A DNA stretch of 64,000 nucleotides from NCBI GenBank assembly GCA_027946555.1, contig JAPEVC010000045.1, positions 118,088 to 182,087 of the forward strand. The letters run 5' to 3'. The notes below the pieces were generated by a model that had not been told where the DNA came from, did not search any database, and was given only the letters and a program-made list of their open reading frames with translations. The position numbers and the translations under genes were made by a program. Numbering within the stretch: position 1 is the first letter of the stretch; each line of letters starts with the position of its first letter. This DNA comes from Gnomoniopsis sp. IMI 355080. Taxonomy: Eukaryota > Ascomycota > Sordariomycetes > Diaporthales > Gnomoniaceae. Below, in pieces: positions 32,076 to 42,700 of this stretch.

Positions 32076-33959
32076 CTATATACCCCAGCTGCCTCTTCTT
32101 TCTGCCACTCCCCACGCAAGCGGTGTGATGCTGTCAAGATCAGGGTGCTGTCTGGCCCATTCAAAGATGTACTCCTTGAGAGCCTTCCACCGCGGGCAAC
32201 GCTTGTCTTCCGTCGTGTCTAGGTCCATGCTGATTTTTATGTGGCCCTTGGCCGAGCTGCCGATGCCGTCCATAACGGCCTCGTCCTCCATCTCGAGCTC
32301 TTCGGTAGGAATGCGGCTGATTTTAGACAACTCCTCGTCATAGGCACGTGCTGTGGCAGGATAGCCCAAGCTCAGATAGTTGTATACCTGTGTGACGAAC
32401 TGGTCCGTGAACTCAGCAGCAATTCGCTCATTGAGTTCTGCGGCCGTTTTCTCCTGCTGCAGTCTTTGCTCGAGACCCATCAGCATGTGTAGACCCCTGG
32501 GCTGACCCGTGCGAGAGCGGTGTTCTGAGGTGTTGACGTTTAACGAGGTTTGGTTCGAGGCAATTGGTGTCGGTTCCGCAGAAACCGGGAATGGCGCCAA
32601 CGTCCCGCCAGTGGCGTTGTAAGGATCGCTGTGCTCGTAGGGCGTGCCTGGTGACATTGGAGTCATGATCATTTGCGCCCGAGGAGATGACACCATAACC
32701 TCGCGCTCCTGATTATTCGTGAAGCAGTATCCCCTCCAAAGACCGTTCTGCTCAGTCGCATCTCTATTTACCTCCACGTGAGCACCGGCAGCAACGTCCC
32801 ATTTCTGATCTGACTCCAGCTTGGTCTGCTTGGGAGACGGACACATGCGGAAGGTGAGGTCGCTTCCGGCCATCGGTGGGCTTTTCTGGGTTTTCAATCG
32901 GAAGAAGGCTTTTTCAGCGGCCTTGTCCTTTGCACCAAATGTGTTCTGGTATCCCTGGAAGCGTCCAAACGCCCCGCGTGTCTGAAATCCAGCCTGTGAA
33001 GGTATTTGGGAAGTCGGCGCAAGATGACGGGGGGTAGCATCGGGCATGTCTATGTCAGCGTTGTTGTCGCCGGACAAGTCATCAGACGGTTGAGCAGCCG
33101 CTTTTGCATCGTACGAAGGAAAATAGCCAGCAGAACTACCCGCTCCCTTGGCGTCCTCTCCTATCGGACTCAGATGCCCTAGGGAATCCCGCATCGTATG
33201 CCGAGCACTATTGGTGAAAGCAAAAGTGTTGTCGGGTGGACCATCGCTCAAGCCAGACACAGAGTCGAGAGAGTCCGCCAAAGAGTCGCGGGTGTGGGTG
33301 CGGTCCTGTCTTTCAGCCGCCAGTTGACCCGCATGCTTCTGCATCTCCTTGACCATCCAATTGACATTATCCTCAGAAGAGTCTCTCCTCTCATCCGTCT
33401 TCTTAACACGGGATGGGCCTCTTCCCCTGGGGCTGTCGTCATCGTCAGAACCTTCGCGCAAAAAGAAATGTTCTGCACCGCCCAGTCGTATTGTGCTGTT
33501 CGGAAACGCCAACATGGCCACCTCCTCCATACGTTTCTGCACGTCCAGCTTGTTCAAATCAAAGACATGTTCGGCGATCTCGTCGTCACAGGACTCTCGT
33601 CTGGCGTGTCCGGGCCTCCTCTGTTGTTTCTTCTTGGAGGACAACGAGTAGAGATGCTTCGAATAGGGCAGGATATCGGTCTTGTCGCCGGGTCGCGTGG
33701 CTGGGCCAACGTCTCCAGCCCTTCGGGATCTTCTCGTGGATTCTAAGAGCTGCGGCGCAAATCGGCGCTTCTCCCGTACAACTGTCTGGGTCTCGTGGTT
33801 GACGACCTTGGGCTGGGGAGCAGGCGCTGGCGGGGACTCGAGAGTCGGGGATGGCTCCGGAGTAGGCTCAGCGACGGGCCCGCCCCTGCGATGCTCCTTG
33901 AAGGTTGTCTCGATCGGAACAGGAGCGAAGCGCCTGCGCGCCTGCGTTGGTTGCGTCAT
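32076..33959 (-). CDS. Conserved fungal protein with C-terminal LisH-like motif
   Basis: A 627-aa intronless protein that I do not recognise by name. The N-terminal half is basic, Ser/Arg/Pro-rich and probably disordered, with two similar segments (RRRFAPVPIETT and KRRFAPQLLEST). A conserved-looking block is VFDLNKLDVQKRMEEVAML (about 140-160). The C-terminal third is ordered: LMGLEQRLQQEKTAAELNER (possible coiled coil), then FVTQVYNYLSLGYPATARAY at about residues 517-540, which has the length and pattern of a LisH dimerisation motif. The end has RWKALKEYIFEWARQHPDLD. LisH proteins are often subunits of nuclear or cytoskeletal complexes, but no function can be assigned here. The start is the first ATG of the frame. 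Confidence 0.82.
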   Translation of the reverse strand: MTQPTQARRRFAPVPIETTFKEHRRGGPVAEPTPEPSPTLESPPAPAPQPKVVNHETQTVVREKRRFAPQLLESTRRSRRAGDVGPATRPGDKTDILPYSKHLYSLSSKKKQQRRPGHARRESCDDEIAEHVFDLNKLDVQKRMEEVAMLAFPNSTIRLGGAEHFFLREGSDDDDSPRGRGPSRVKKTDERRDSSEDNVNWMVKEMQKHAGQLAAERQDRTHTRDSLADSLDSVSGLSDGPPDNTFAFTNSARHTMRDSLGHLSPIGEDAKGAGSSAGYFPSYDAKAAAQPSDDLSGDNNADIDMPDATPRHLAPTSQIPSQAGFQTRGAFGRFQGYQNTFGAKDKAAEKAFFRLKTQKSPPMAGSDLTFRMCPSPKQTKLESDQKWDVAAGAHVEVNRDATEQNGLWRGYCFTNNQEREVMVSSPRAQMIMTPMSPGTPYEHSDPYNATGGTLAPFPVSAEPTPIASNQTSLNVNTSEHRSRTGQPRGLHMLMGLEQRLQQEKTAAELNERIAAEFTDQFVTQVYNYLSLGYPATARAYDEELSKISRIPTEELEMEDEAVMDGIGSSAKGHIKISMDLDTTEDKRCPRWKALKEYIFEWARQHPDLDSITPLAWGVAERRGSWGI

Positions 33960-36900
33960 ACTGTCGGCAGCAGTGAGGTGTTGAGTGCAGCGGATCGGCC
34001 GAGCGGTAGGATCTGCTGGAGGCTATATTGTGGGATCGAATGGTTGAGGGCAAGTAACGATGGCGGCAGTCGTGCACCGTGAAAAGGTAGTACAGAGAGG
34101 AGTCGGTTAAAGAGTCACAGGTGATTTGGTCGGACGAGGCAATGACCAAAAGGTCCAATTGAGCACCCAAACTCGGAGTGTTGCCGACAATGACGATCGT
34201 ATGGCAACGCAATGCGTTAAACCGTTCACGGCGATGTTTCCGGTCCGAATCTCCTCAAGCCTTTCTCACACACAGTCCGGACGCGCGAGACCAAGTCGAC
34301 GGTCGAGAGTGGTCTCTTATTGCAGCCGTGGAGCGGGAAAAGGGCGGTCACAGGACAGAGAAGCTGGTAAACATTCACACGATGGGTTGCCAATGTACGG
34401 CCCCCTCTCTCGTGGGTGAAAGGGGCTGAAAGTGGGCGCGGACGAAAGGGCATAAAAGCTAGTGGGGTTTGTACCCAGACAATACGGCAGAAGAATAGTG
34501 TAAGCGGACGGTGCGCCTTTCCAAGTTTAGACTGTGTGACAACGAAGCGCTAGAAGATCTCGCAGAACACTCGCTCTTTAAAAAAAGTACCTGATGGTAC
34601 AGGTATAATATAAAGGAGACGTAGAGTCGACTTCATGTCTATATACTGGAAGCTTTCCACTTAGACAATCAGTCGTCTATATAGCATCTCAATCCCAGAC
34701 GACATGAAAACTTGTACTCTTCCATTCTCCTGGCACCCAGCTGCGCTATTAAATACCCGAGTACATACTGTATACGACCAACAGTGCCTATCATTCAATA
34801 CAACCTCAGAAATTACGCCTGTCCTAGTTCGCCCCAGGACGAGATTCCTGGAAGACTTGAATTTGAGGTGTTTTACTTTTAGGCCAGTCGAATATTCTGA
34901 GGTACAATCCGTATGATCCTCTGCTACATCATTTAATACCATAATACTCTTGCGCATAAGGAACAGCAAGTCGGTGAGAAAGTGCCACGCCCTCATGCTT
35001 GCATGGTGCCGGTCGCGTGATCCCATTCAAAAAGCCGAGTCAAGAGTCTAGACAAGGGATCTTTCTTTCAACCACTTGCTCGACTTTTCGTCAAAGTGGA
35101 GCTTGGAAGGGGCGGAAAATTGACTGCGGAAGACATGGCGAGGTTCCGTATCGCCAGACCAGATCTTTGCCCGGAAGCATCATCCATTTGCGTGCCATGT
35201 CTGGTTTTACTATGTCCATCTAACCCGCAAGCAGCCCTTTCGCATGAGCGTGCGTAAGAGTGACTGAATTGGCACCGAGGCGAAGCCACTGACAGCAGAA
35301 GGACACAATGTGAATTCAGATAGCATCAGCTAACAAAAGTTCGTTTGTTTGTTTTTAAGACCAAACCTTGCTTCCAGCGCGGCACTGTCTAGGATGAGGC
35401 CTAGTCTGTGTACTATGTAGTCCCATTTCCCATTTTGCGGAACTGGACCCGCTCCATCAACGCCGGCGCTGCTAAAAATACGCAGCACATAGTAAGGTAA
35501 GATACGAAGACCCCAGAGCCGCAACGCTAGGTACCACCACGGTACGGTACCACCAGCAAGTGCAAATTGAGAGTCCAAATATATACGAAGAGGAAACAGA
35601 GCTAGTGCGAGCGATCCCAATTTTCGTTGATTCTACCGCTAAAACTGCCGGTACTACACAGAAATATGGTGGGACAACCAAAACCCTCTAGATATGCCTG
35701 TGGCTATCTACTTAGACTGACTATATAGGTAGGTAAGTATACCCACGGGATGCACACTGTGCGCCCCAACATTTGAAGTGGTTGCGGCGCCGATCATGCC
35801 TCTCTGGGACCTCGCAGCTTTCCGAACCCAGGTGTCACATTCAACCCACGCGGGGGGGGAAGCACTGAGTATCGTGGGGGCCCCACCGTGGGTTTTTCGA
35901 CCACAAGCTTGTGGCCACGTTCAAATTCCAAGGGCTCAGGGTCTCAATGGGAAGGCTCGCTTCGATGCCGCGCTATGTTGGACGTGCTCAACGGGGTCTC
36001 ATGAGTCAATGGCAAAGGAGGTTGCGGGCGGTTGCGGGCGGTGTCGAGTGCTATGCTCCGGTCCAGCCCTGCCGAGCCTGTTCTCGATGGGCGGGAACAT
36101 CCGTTCTCGGCTTCGACGTGCCCCTCCTCATCGCATTATCGACTGGTTCGAGACCGCTGTCACCATCTGCGCCGGGAGGCCCACCGCGATCGTGGAACTT
36201 GTGCATTCCTTTTTGCGTCAAAGTAACAAGCAAATCTTTGGAAGGTGAACTCAGAAGACCTACTATGGTATCCATCAGTTCTTTGAATCTCGTATCTCAC
36301 GATCCTGTCTCCACTGTCGTGACATCCCGTCTGCTGATGCAGGAAACGCCAACGTTTGCGAGTAGCAAGGAGCACTTTGGTTTGAGTAGCCCGTTTCGGC
36401 GCTTCACATGCTGACCGCACACTGCACGACTAACCGAGACATGGAACAGAACACATTTTATTCTGATCCCATCACTAGAGCAATAACGAGCCGTCGTGTT
36501 AGCGATCCACACCTTCATGATCATTCGGGCAGATCCCGAAGTCCGGGGCATGTGCGGGGCGTCTTGTAGTACGTCTGGGTAAGGGCAGCTGTAGTCAGAG
36601 GCAGCCGATCCATGGAGGTGTATCCTATGCGGCAGCAATCGAAGTGCCCAGCGTTGAGAGAGGCTCTTGTGCCCCCCTACAGTAAGCGTCGAATGGCATG
36701 TGCCAAGTTGCAAAGGCAACTGCCCATCTGCTACGGCTGTCAACAGGTTGCTCACGACCACTGCAGGATGCTGTGGTTGTCATCATGTGATTCAGCCGCT
36801 CGGAAAACACAGCAAGTGTTGAATCGGAGTGGGATCCGAGGTCTTCTCGCGGGTGGCACAAATGCAACAAAGGGCACCTCGCCTTCATGAGCTGGTATGA

Positions 36901-37403
36901 GCAGTCCACCCGCAGAGTTTCCAACTGTGTAGCTTCCCAGCTTCCCTGCCATCCAACTTTTGTCTTGTTCGACTCAACTGCGCGACTCTAGACCGACTGA
37001 TAAAGCACAGTTGTATCGGTACAAACCAACCACTAGTTGGCTACAACGCAACATCCAGAACAGAGTTCACAATCAAGACCCCAAGTTTCAGCCCTTCCAA
37101 CCAGCGGATTCCCATCACAGCTTTCTTCCAAGAATGACTTTGGCGGGCTCCACATAACATTCAGTGATGCGACTTTGCTTTTTGTTTTGCAATCAAGGCG
37201 GTCCGTCGCATAACCTCATCCTGCCTCTGGTGCTACACATAGCCTCTCGATGAAGATCTCATGCTTGGACGAAGAAGCAATACGCGGCGCGTAATGATTG
37301 TGCCAGGCGCACTTCATATATTGCCAACATGGTCACTGTTCGACTATCCATCGTGCCAGAGAGTTCAAGCTGTGACGATTCGCGCTCAGCCGCAGTGTAT
37401 ATA

Positions 37404-37413
37404 TACCTAGGTA
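37404..37413. repeat. TACCTAGGTA palindrome, copy 2
   Basis: An exact 10-bp palindrome inside the 5.8-kb gene-poor region. Confidence 0.8.
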
Positions 37414-38468
37414 GCCATGCACCTGGTTGATCATTATCGGCGCTGAGCAAAACGAGATGATTGGTCCAGGCCCGGGTTCCCATGGATGTGAGGTCCGACA
37501 CCCACAACCCGAACGGAACCTGGTATCGTTCTCCTAGATACCGTACACAAGGTCACTGATAAGGCCGCGTTGTTGCAGCTCATCAATATCATGAATCTGA
37601 TGCTAGCTATGATCACCAGACGCATAGGTCAGAACCGTACGACATGATGTGCCAGCGGTTCCGTGATGATCTCGGGCCCAAGTTGTCCTGAAAAGCCTGA
37701 GTCCGGAGTATTGGAGGAAGAATAGATCCGGGAGGTCTGGCATGTCGATGCAACGTCCTTCCGTGGCCGGGTTGGTATCTTCACAACCGGGTCAGCGCCC
37801 AAGGAAATGAAGCCGCCCAAAGTTTGTGCACCATCAGAGACAAAATTCGGGATTGCGCCGGGACTATCACGATATGGCAGGTTCTGCGTTTGGTGGACAA
37901 AGTCAATAGATCCCAGACAACCGATTCAAAGGAAATGAGGGCGGCTTATCTTTCATCTCGTTGAGACCATGTCGTGTAACCAAGGGCCGGTTCCGTTCTG
38001 ACACCCTGCCACGGACTTCGTCGGTTTAGTTCTTTGTGCGAAGGTTATATGCCTTGATCTTGGAATGAAAGCTATTCAAGGTCAGTACTGCGGAAAACCA
38101 AGGCCCCACTGAGTGCAATGTCCCTAGTGCCACGTTGCTTGTCACCCGCTGACTCCGCAACGTCGTGCAGGCCTATGCAGTGCCAGTCACGATTCAAACA
38201 ACGAAAAAGAAAATAGACAACCCACACAAGGCCTGGCGGCTAGTAGAGCTAATTCCCAGCGATGGAAAAAAAAGTAAAGAGGGCCAAGCCAAGAGATCAG
38301 AGCATAGAAAGGCTCAGGGTCGCAGTAACCTTACGAAATGAGGATGCACAAGCACATCCAATCGACAGTGAAGGCTCGTAACGAACCATAGTACGTATGC
38401 GCATGTACTATTACATAGTATACCAGAGATCCTGTGAAAAATTAAGGACATTGGGATACGAAGTGTCT

Positions 38469-38490
38469 CCCCCCCCCCCCTCTCTCTCTC
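38469..38490. repeat. C12 homopolymer plus CT repeat
   Basis: Twelve consecutive C followed by TC dinucleotides, in non-coding DNA. Confidence 0.9.
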
Positions 38491-39132
38491 GGCTCTCTGA
38501 GTCGTGGAAATCGCCAATATCGACCTCGAGTCGAGGCCCGGGGAATGAAGATGACTTGACCGGGCCGTCTCGCTGTTCATGCTGGCAACGTGGGTCGAGG
38601 CGAGCACCTGTGGCCTGGAGAAGCGATTGGAGTCATCGTGACTGCACTCGAAAAGACGCATGTCAGTAATGTCATAACAGCACGCGACACCGGATATACC
38701 ACTGTACACGAGAAAACCCGCAGTGCGCAGGGGAATTGTCCTCTGTCAGGAAGTGGAGGGCAGAAATGGCTAGAAATGGCTTGAAAGGGCATGGCTCTCC
38801 CGCGGTCTTGTTCCCAAAAACTGCTTATCGACGGGAGATCCCTGTTTGCTGCTACCTTAGACATGGACGTCCTTGTCCGATGGCCAGCAGGCCAGCAGGC
38901 CAATCGATCCGTCAGGCCAGTGTGCCACCAACCCCCAAGTGCTATGTCGCTGTGAGATGCTGGTATTGCTCACTGTCAGGTTGCTGGGCGTGCTAGGCAG
39001 GGGCCCCTGTGTCCAGCCGGTCCAGCCCAGGTCCTTGATCCGCTCTCAAAAGTCCAGACTTTACTTGCCAACTTTGACTTCCAGGAACAACGAGAGAGAA
39101 CACGAGAAGCAACTTGCCAAAGTCAAGTCTTG

Positions 39133-39157
39133 TCTCGTCTCGTCTCGTCTCGTCTCG
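39133..39157. repeat. (TCTCG)5 microsatellite
   Basis: Five perfect tandem copies of TCTCG, about 600 nt upstream of the ATG at 39750. They probably sit in the promoter or 5' UTR of that gene. Confidence 0.9.
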
Positions 39158-39749
39158 CTTGTTGCCCTAGTTTGTTTGATTGTCTACAGCTCTAGCTTTT
39201 TGTTCTCGTCCGCTGGAGTGTTTCCCCCCTTTACCAACTGCATTTTCCAACATCACCATCATAGCGATTGGATCCACTTTGTCGCGCGTCGACGAGGCCC
39301 ATCCAGCACGGTACGGTACGGTACGCGTGGAACCAAGACCACGACAGCATTATTGATTGTGCTGCTACATGTCACAAGCCTCAAATCACACCAGTCAGAC
39401 GTTACCATCAACATCAGCACCAGCATCAGCCTCATCCCAGAAACATCGCCCAGTGTCATGTCCGGCCGCCGTATCCGAGCTCAACTGTGACATCCATCCA
39501 GCCTCCGACACGCGCGCCAACCAGTCGACACTTGAGACTTGACATAGATGTCTTGTCACCCAGCCCCTTTCTTGAATTACCAGTTCGTCGCTCTGACTTG
39601 AGAGGGTCTACCTTATCAGCATCCATCTGCCTATCGAGACAGCTCGACAGATCGTTGCTTGCTTTGGGTCTCTTTTGCTCTCCCAATTTGTCCTTCAGTA
39701 TCCAGTCGCCAAGCTTGGCCGAGGTGCGTAGCGCACATACGAATGGATC

Positions 39750-42700
39750 ATGGACACCTCCGCCACCACTCCAAGAGATGACACGACAGACGCGCCACAT
39801 CATGATCCGGCCATAGACCCAGCAAATGGTGGACTACCACCTGCAAACGCAGCACACGCTGCACCCCAGCAGCAGCAGCAGCAATCCCCGGTCCCGGTTC
39901 AAAATCCATCGCAACCTGCCCAATGTGTCCAGGCGCAGCCTGAGGGAGCCACGTCCCATGCAACTCCATCCGCTATGAATGTACCGGACCCAGGGCAGCC
40001 AAGCGAAAACGATTCTTCGATAATCGACAAGGGGCCTGGTATGCTCCATTTGCACCAAGATATTCTTGCCAGTCCACGACACGAGCTCGAACTCATCCCT
40101 GAGGACCACCCTATTTCGACGCCACACCACGATACGGGCATTGCTTCTCCTCGCGCAGCAAGCTCAACCTTCACAGGCTCTAACCAACCTTCCACCGCCT
40201 CAACTCCTGACCCAGGCGTTCTAATACGACCTGCTGCACTGCAGCCTATTGCTCACCCTCTACCTTCACGACCATCTACACGATCGCCCATCTCCTCCAT
40301 CTCCCCCGTCGAGGAGCCACTATCGCCAGCCATCATTCGTACCGCCTCTGGACGATCCCGCCTCCGCCATCCTACCCCTGATATCAACGCGCGATCCGGC
40401 TCTTACACGAGCAATATTGCTGCCCTCGAGGCCACCGCCGAACGCTTTTCCATGACTAGCAGCATAGACGATGCAATTAGGGAAGCCCACAATGACTTGA
40501 AACGCAGCGACAGCCGTCGCTCGTCTATACTGGCGGCCAGTGTCAGAAGTGGCGATCACGGTACCGACAGCCCACTGGGTCTTTTACCGCCCATACCCCT
40601 TGGCCAGCAGAGCTCAATTGTGGGCTTAAACAACGCAGCAAGGACAGGGGGATACTCCCCGGGTGGCTTTATTATGAGCCCAACACAGTCAATCACTGGG
40701 CGTCTCAGAAGCGCGAGCAAGGGCAGTAGCGCCTTATCGAGGGCTAATAGCACAAGGAGCAAACCCGAGACTCTTGACGGTGAAGCCTTCCCCAACCTCT
40801 CCGGCTCCATGATGTCGGGTATATCAAGAAATGGTCCGGGAACGGGCTCTGTACGGAGCATACGTAGTGCACGCAGTATGCATAGTGTGCACAGCGTTCA
40901 GAGCAATCGTTCTGGTCCCCCCTTATCCCTTGCTGAGATTGCCGAGATGGAGCCTCCTTCCGCTTTAACGCGGGCCGCCATGGATGAGGCCGACCGCACA
41001 GTGCCTCGCCTGGAAGATCTAGGCGATGATGACGACGCCATACTTGCAAGAGCTCACCAGCAGGTTGAACAAGATGCAACGGATATACAGGTAGCTGAGG
41101 AGCCGGATCAGCGGCTTCGCAGCGACTGGGAAAGGACGCCCATGCTGGGTGAGCTCAACGACTCTTACTGGGACAACCACGACGAAGGTGGTGCTCTGCG
41201 TATCCGAAATCCTGCGAGCCCTACGAAACCCACTATCCACGATGACCAGCAGCCTTCAGCCGATCATCAGCAGTATGAGCACTGTGAAACCCCTGATACC
41301 ATTGACGAAGCCAACGCATTCGCTGATTTTGACGGGATGCATTGCGACCCGGATTCTGTCGCCGAGCACTTCCCATACCATCCAGAAGAAGGGGAGAATG
41401 TGCATTCAGGCCAGGCTCCGTCTCAGGTCCAGGCGCGGCCGCGACCACCCGCTGCCCGGCCTGCGCGACCCCAGTCTTACTTCGACCCAGAGACCGGCCA
41501 AAACATGCTCTACTATCCTGCGCACGTCCCAGCCATGTTGAATCTGCCACCAAAGTTGGGCAAAGGTGTCAAGGCAGCGGAAGCCGCCAGAAACATAAGA
41601 CGAAGTCAATTACTGAGCCAGATGCCCAAACCAGCACGAGAGAGCAGGGTTTGGTTGCCTGATCCCCTGGAGGACTCGGGCTCGCTGAATTTGAGCCCCA
41701 TGCCCCTCATGGGTGACGCTACCACGCCGACCTCACACCAATCAAGTACCCATGGGCATGGGCCTGAGGATGCTCTCGCTGCTCTCGAGCGCCCAGGAAC
41801 TGGGCTTGCGTCCCACGAGAACTCACTTGTAGAAGCATCAGGATCACAAAACCTGCGGCGTCCGCCCAGGCTGGGAGATCCTGACGCACGGAAATCTCGG
41901 ATGAATTTGTCAGAGCTTCCGCCTCAGCTGAGAGCAAGTGTGTTCTTTGATATGCCAAATGCTACTATTCCCAAGATTGAAGTCAAGAATGGCTCAGCCA
42001 TGGATACTTTGGACAGTATTCTTGACGCTGCTGCTTCAGCGCCGGTGAATGCGTTCACGGATCACGCGATCGCAGGCCACTTAGGCAATGAAGTATACGG
42101 CAATAAGAAGAAGAAAAATCGCCAAAGTCAGCTCACGCTAGCGGTAGATGCTGGTGAGGGCAAGACACACCGACTATCAAAGAGCGCATCTACTCTTGCG
42201 CTGCCGGAGGCTGAGAAGCGAAAGTCAGTATGGTCACTACTGCCAGGCTTTGGCAAGTCGAAGAGTAGCGTGAACCTTCTCAATGTCCAAGAGGCAGATG
42301 CTCGCTCAAGACTCTCTGGCTCGGTGGAAGACGACTCGGCGTCCGATGTGGACGAGAATTCAGCTCTTGCGCCTGACGATGAGTCCAGTTCAGAAGAGGA
42401 AGAGGAGTTCTCTGGCCAGCCTACCACACTCTTGGCTGAGCTTCAGATGCGCAAGCAACACCAAAAGAAACGGACTGTAAATCCCTTGCACCAAGGTAAT
42501 GCTCTTCACAGTACACTGCTCGAGCTTGACGCCGTGGCCCAATATGAAGCAGAGTCACGCCAAAGGAAGAAGGTCAACCTTGCGTGGGCCGCCGATTCTC
42601 CCGAGGTGGAGAGCGAAGATGATGAAGATGTTCCTCTGGGCTTATTGGCTGCCAGAAAGCAATTGGGCGCTAACGCGACCGATCACGACATGGCTTTTGC

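Larger units (their letters stand above)
33960..39749. other. Gene-poor region of 5.8 kb
   Basis: The largest gap in the window, between divergent genes. Open frames of up to about 200 aa exist on both strands but show no domains, signal peptides or splice-supported continuations. Recognisable items are a TACCTAGGTA palindrome (37404-37413), a 12-base C run followed by a CT dinucleotide repeat (from 38469), five TCTCG copies (39133-39157), three GGTAC copies near 39310, and a TATA box with a 70-codon frame at 34609-34916. No transposon ends, LTRs or transposase relics were found by eye. Confidence 0.55.

Noticed and set aside
33991..34060. Possible tRNA (GGCCGAGCGGT resembles the A box of Leu/Ser tRNAs)
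   Set aside because: No B box at the right distance and no acceptor-stem pairing could be found.
35911..36414. 167-aa frame in the gene desert
   Set aside because: No recognisable domain, signal peptide or splice continuation, and overlapping open frames on both strands suggest chance openness of GC-rich DNA.
38873..39490. 205-aa plus-strand frame upstream of the 1,399-aa protein
   Set aside because: It contains the TCTCG microsatellite and CT-rich leader sequence, so is more likely promoter and 5' UTR than coding.
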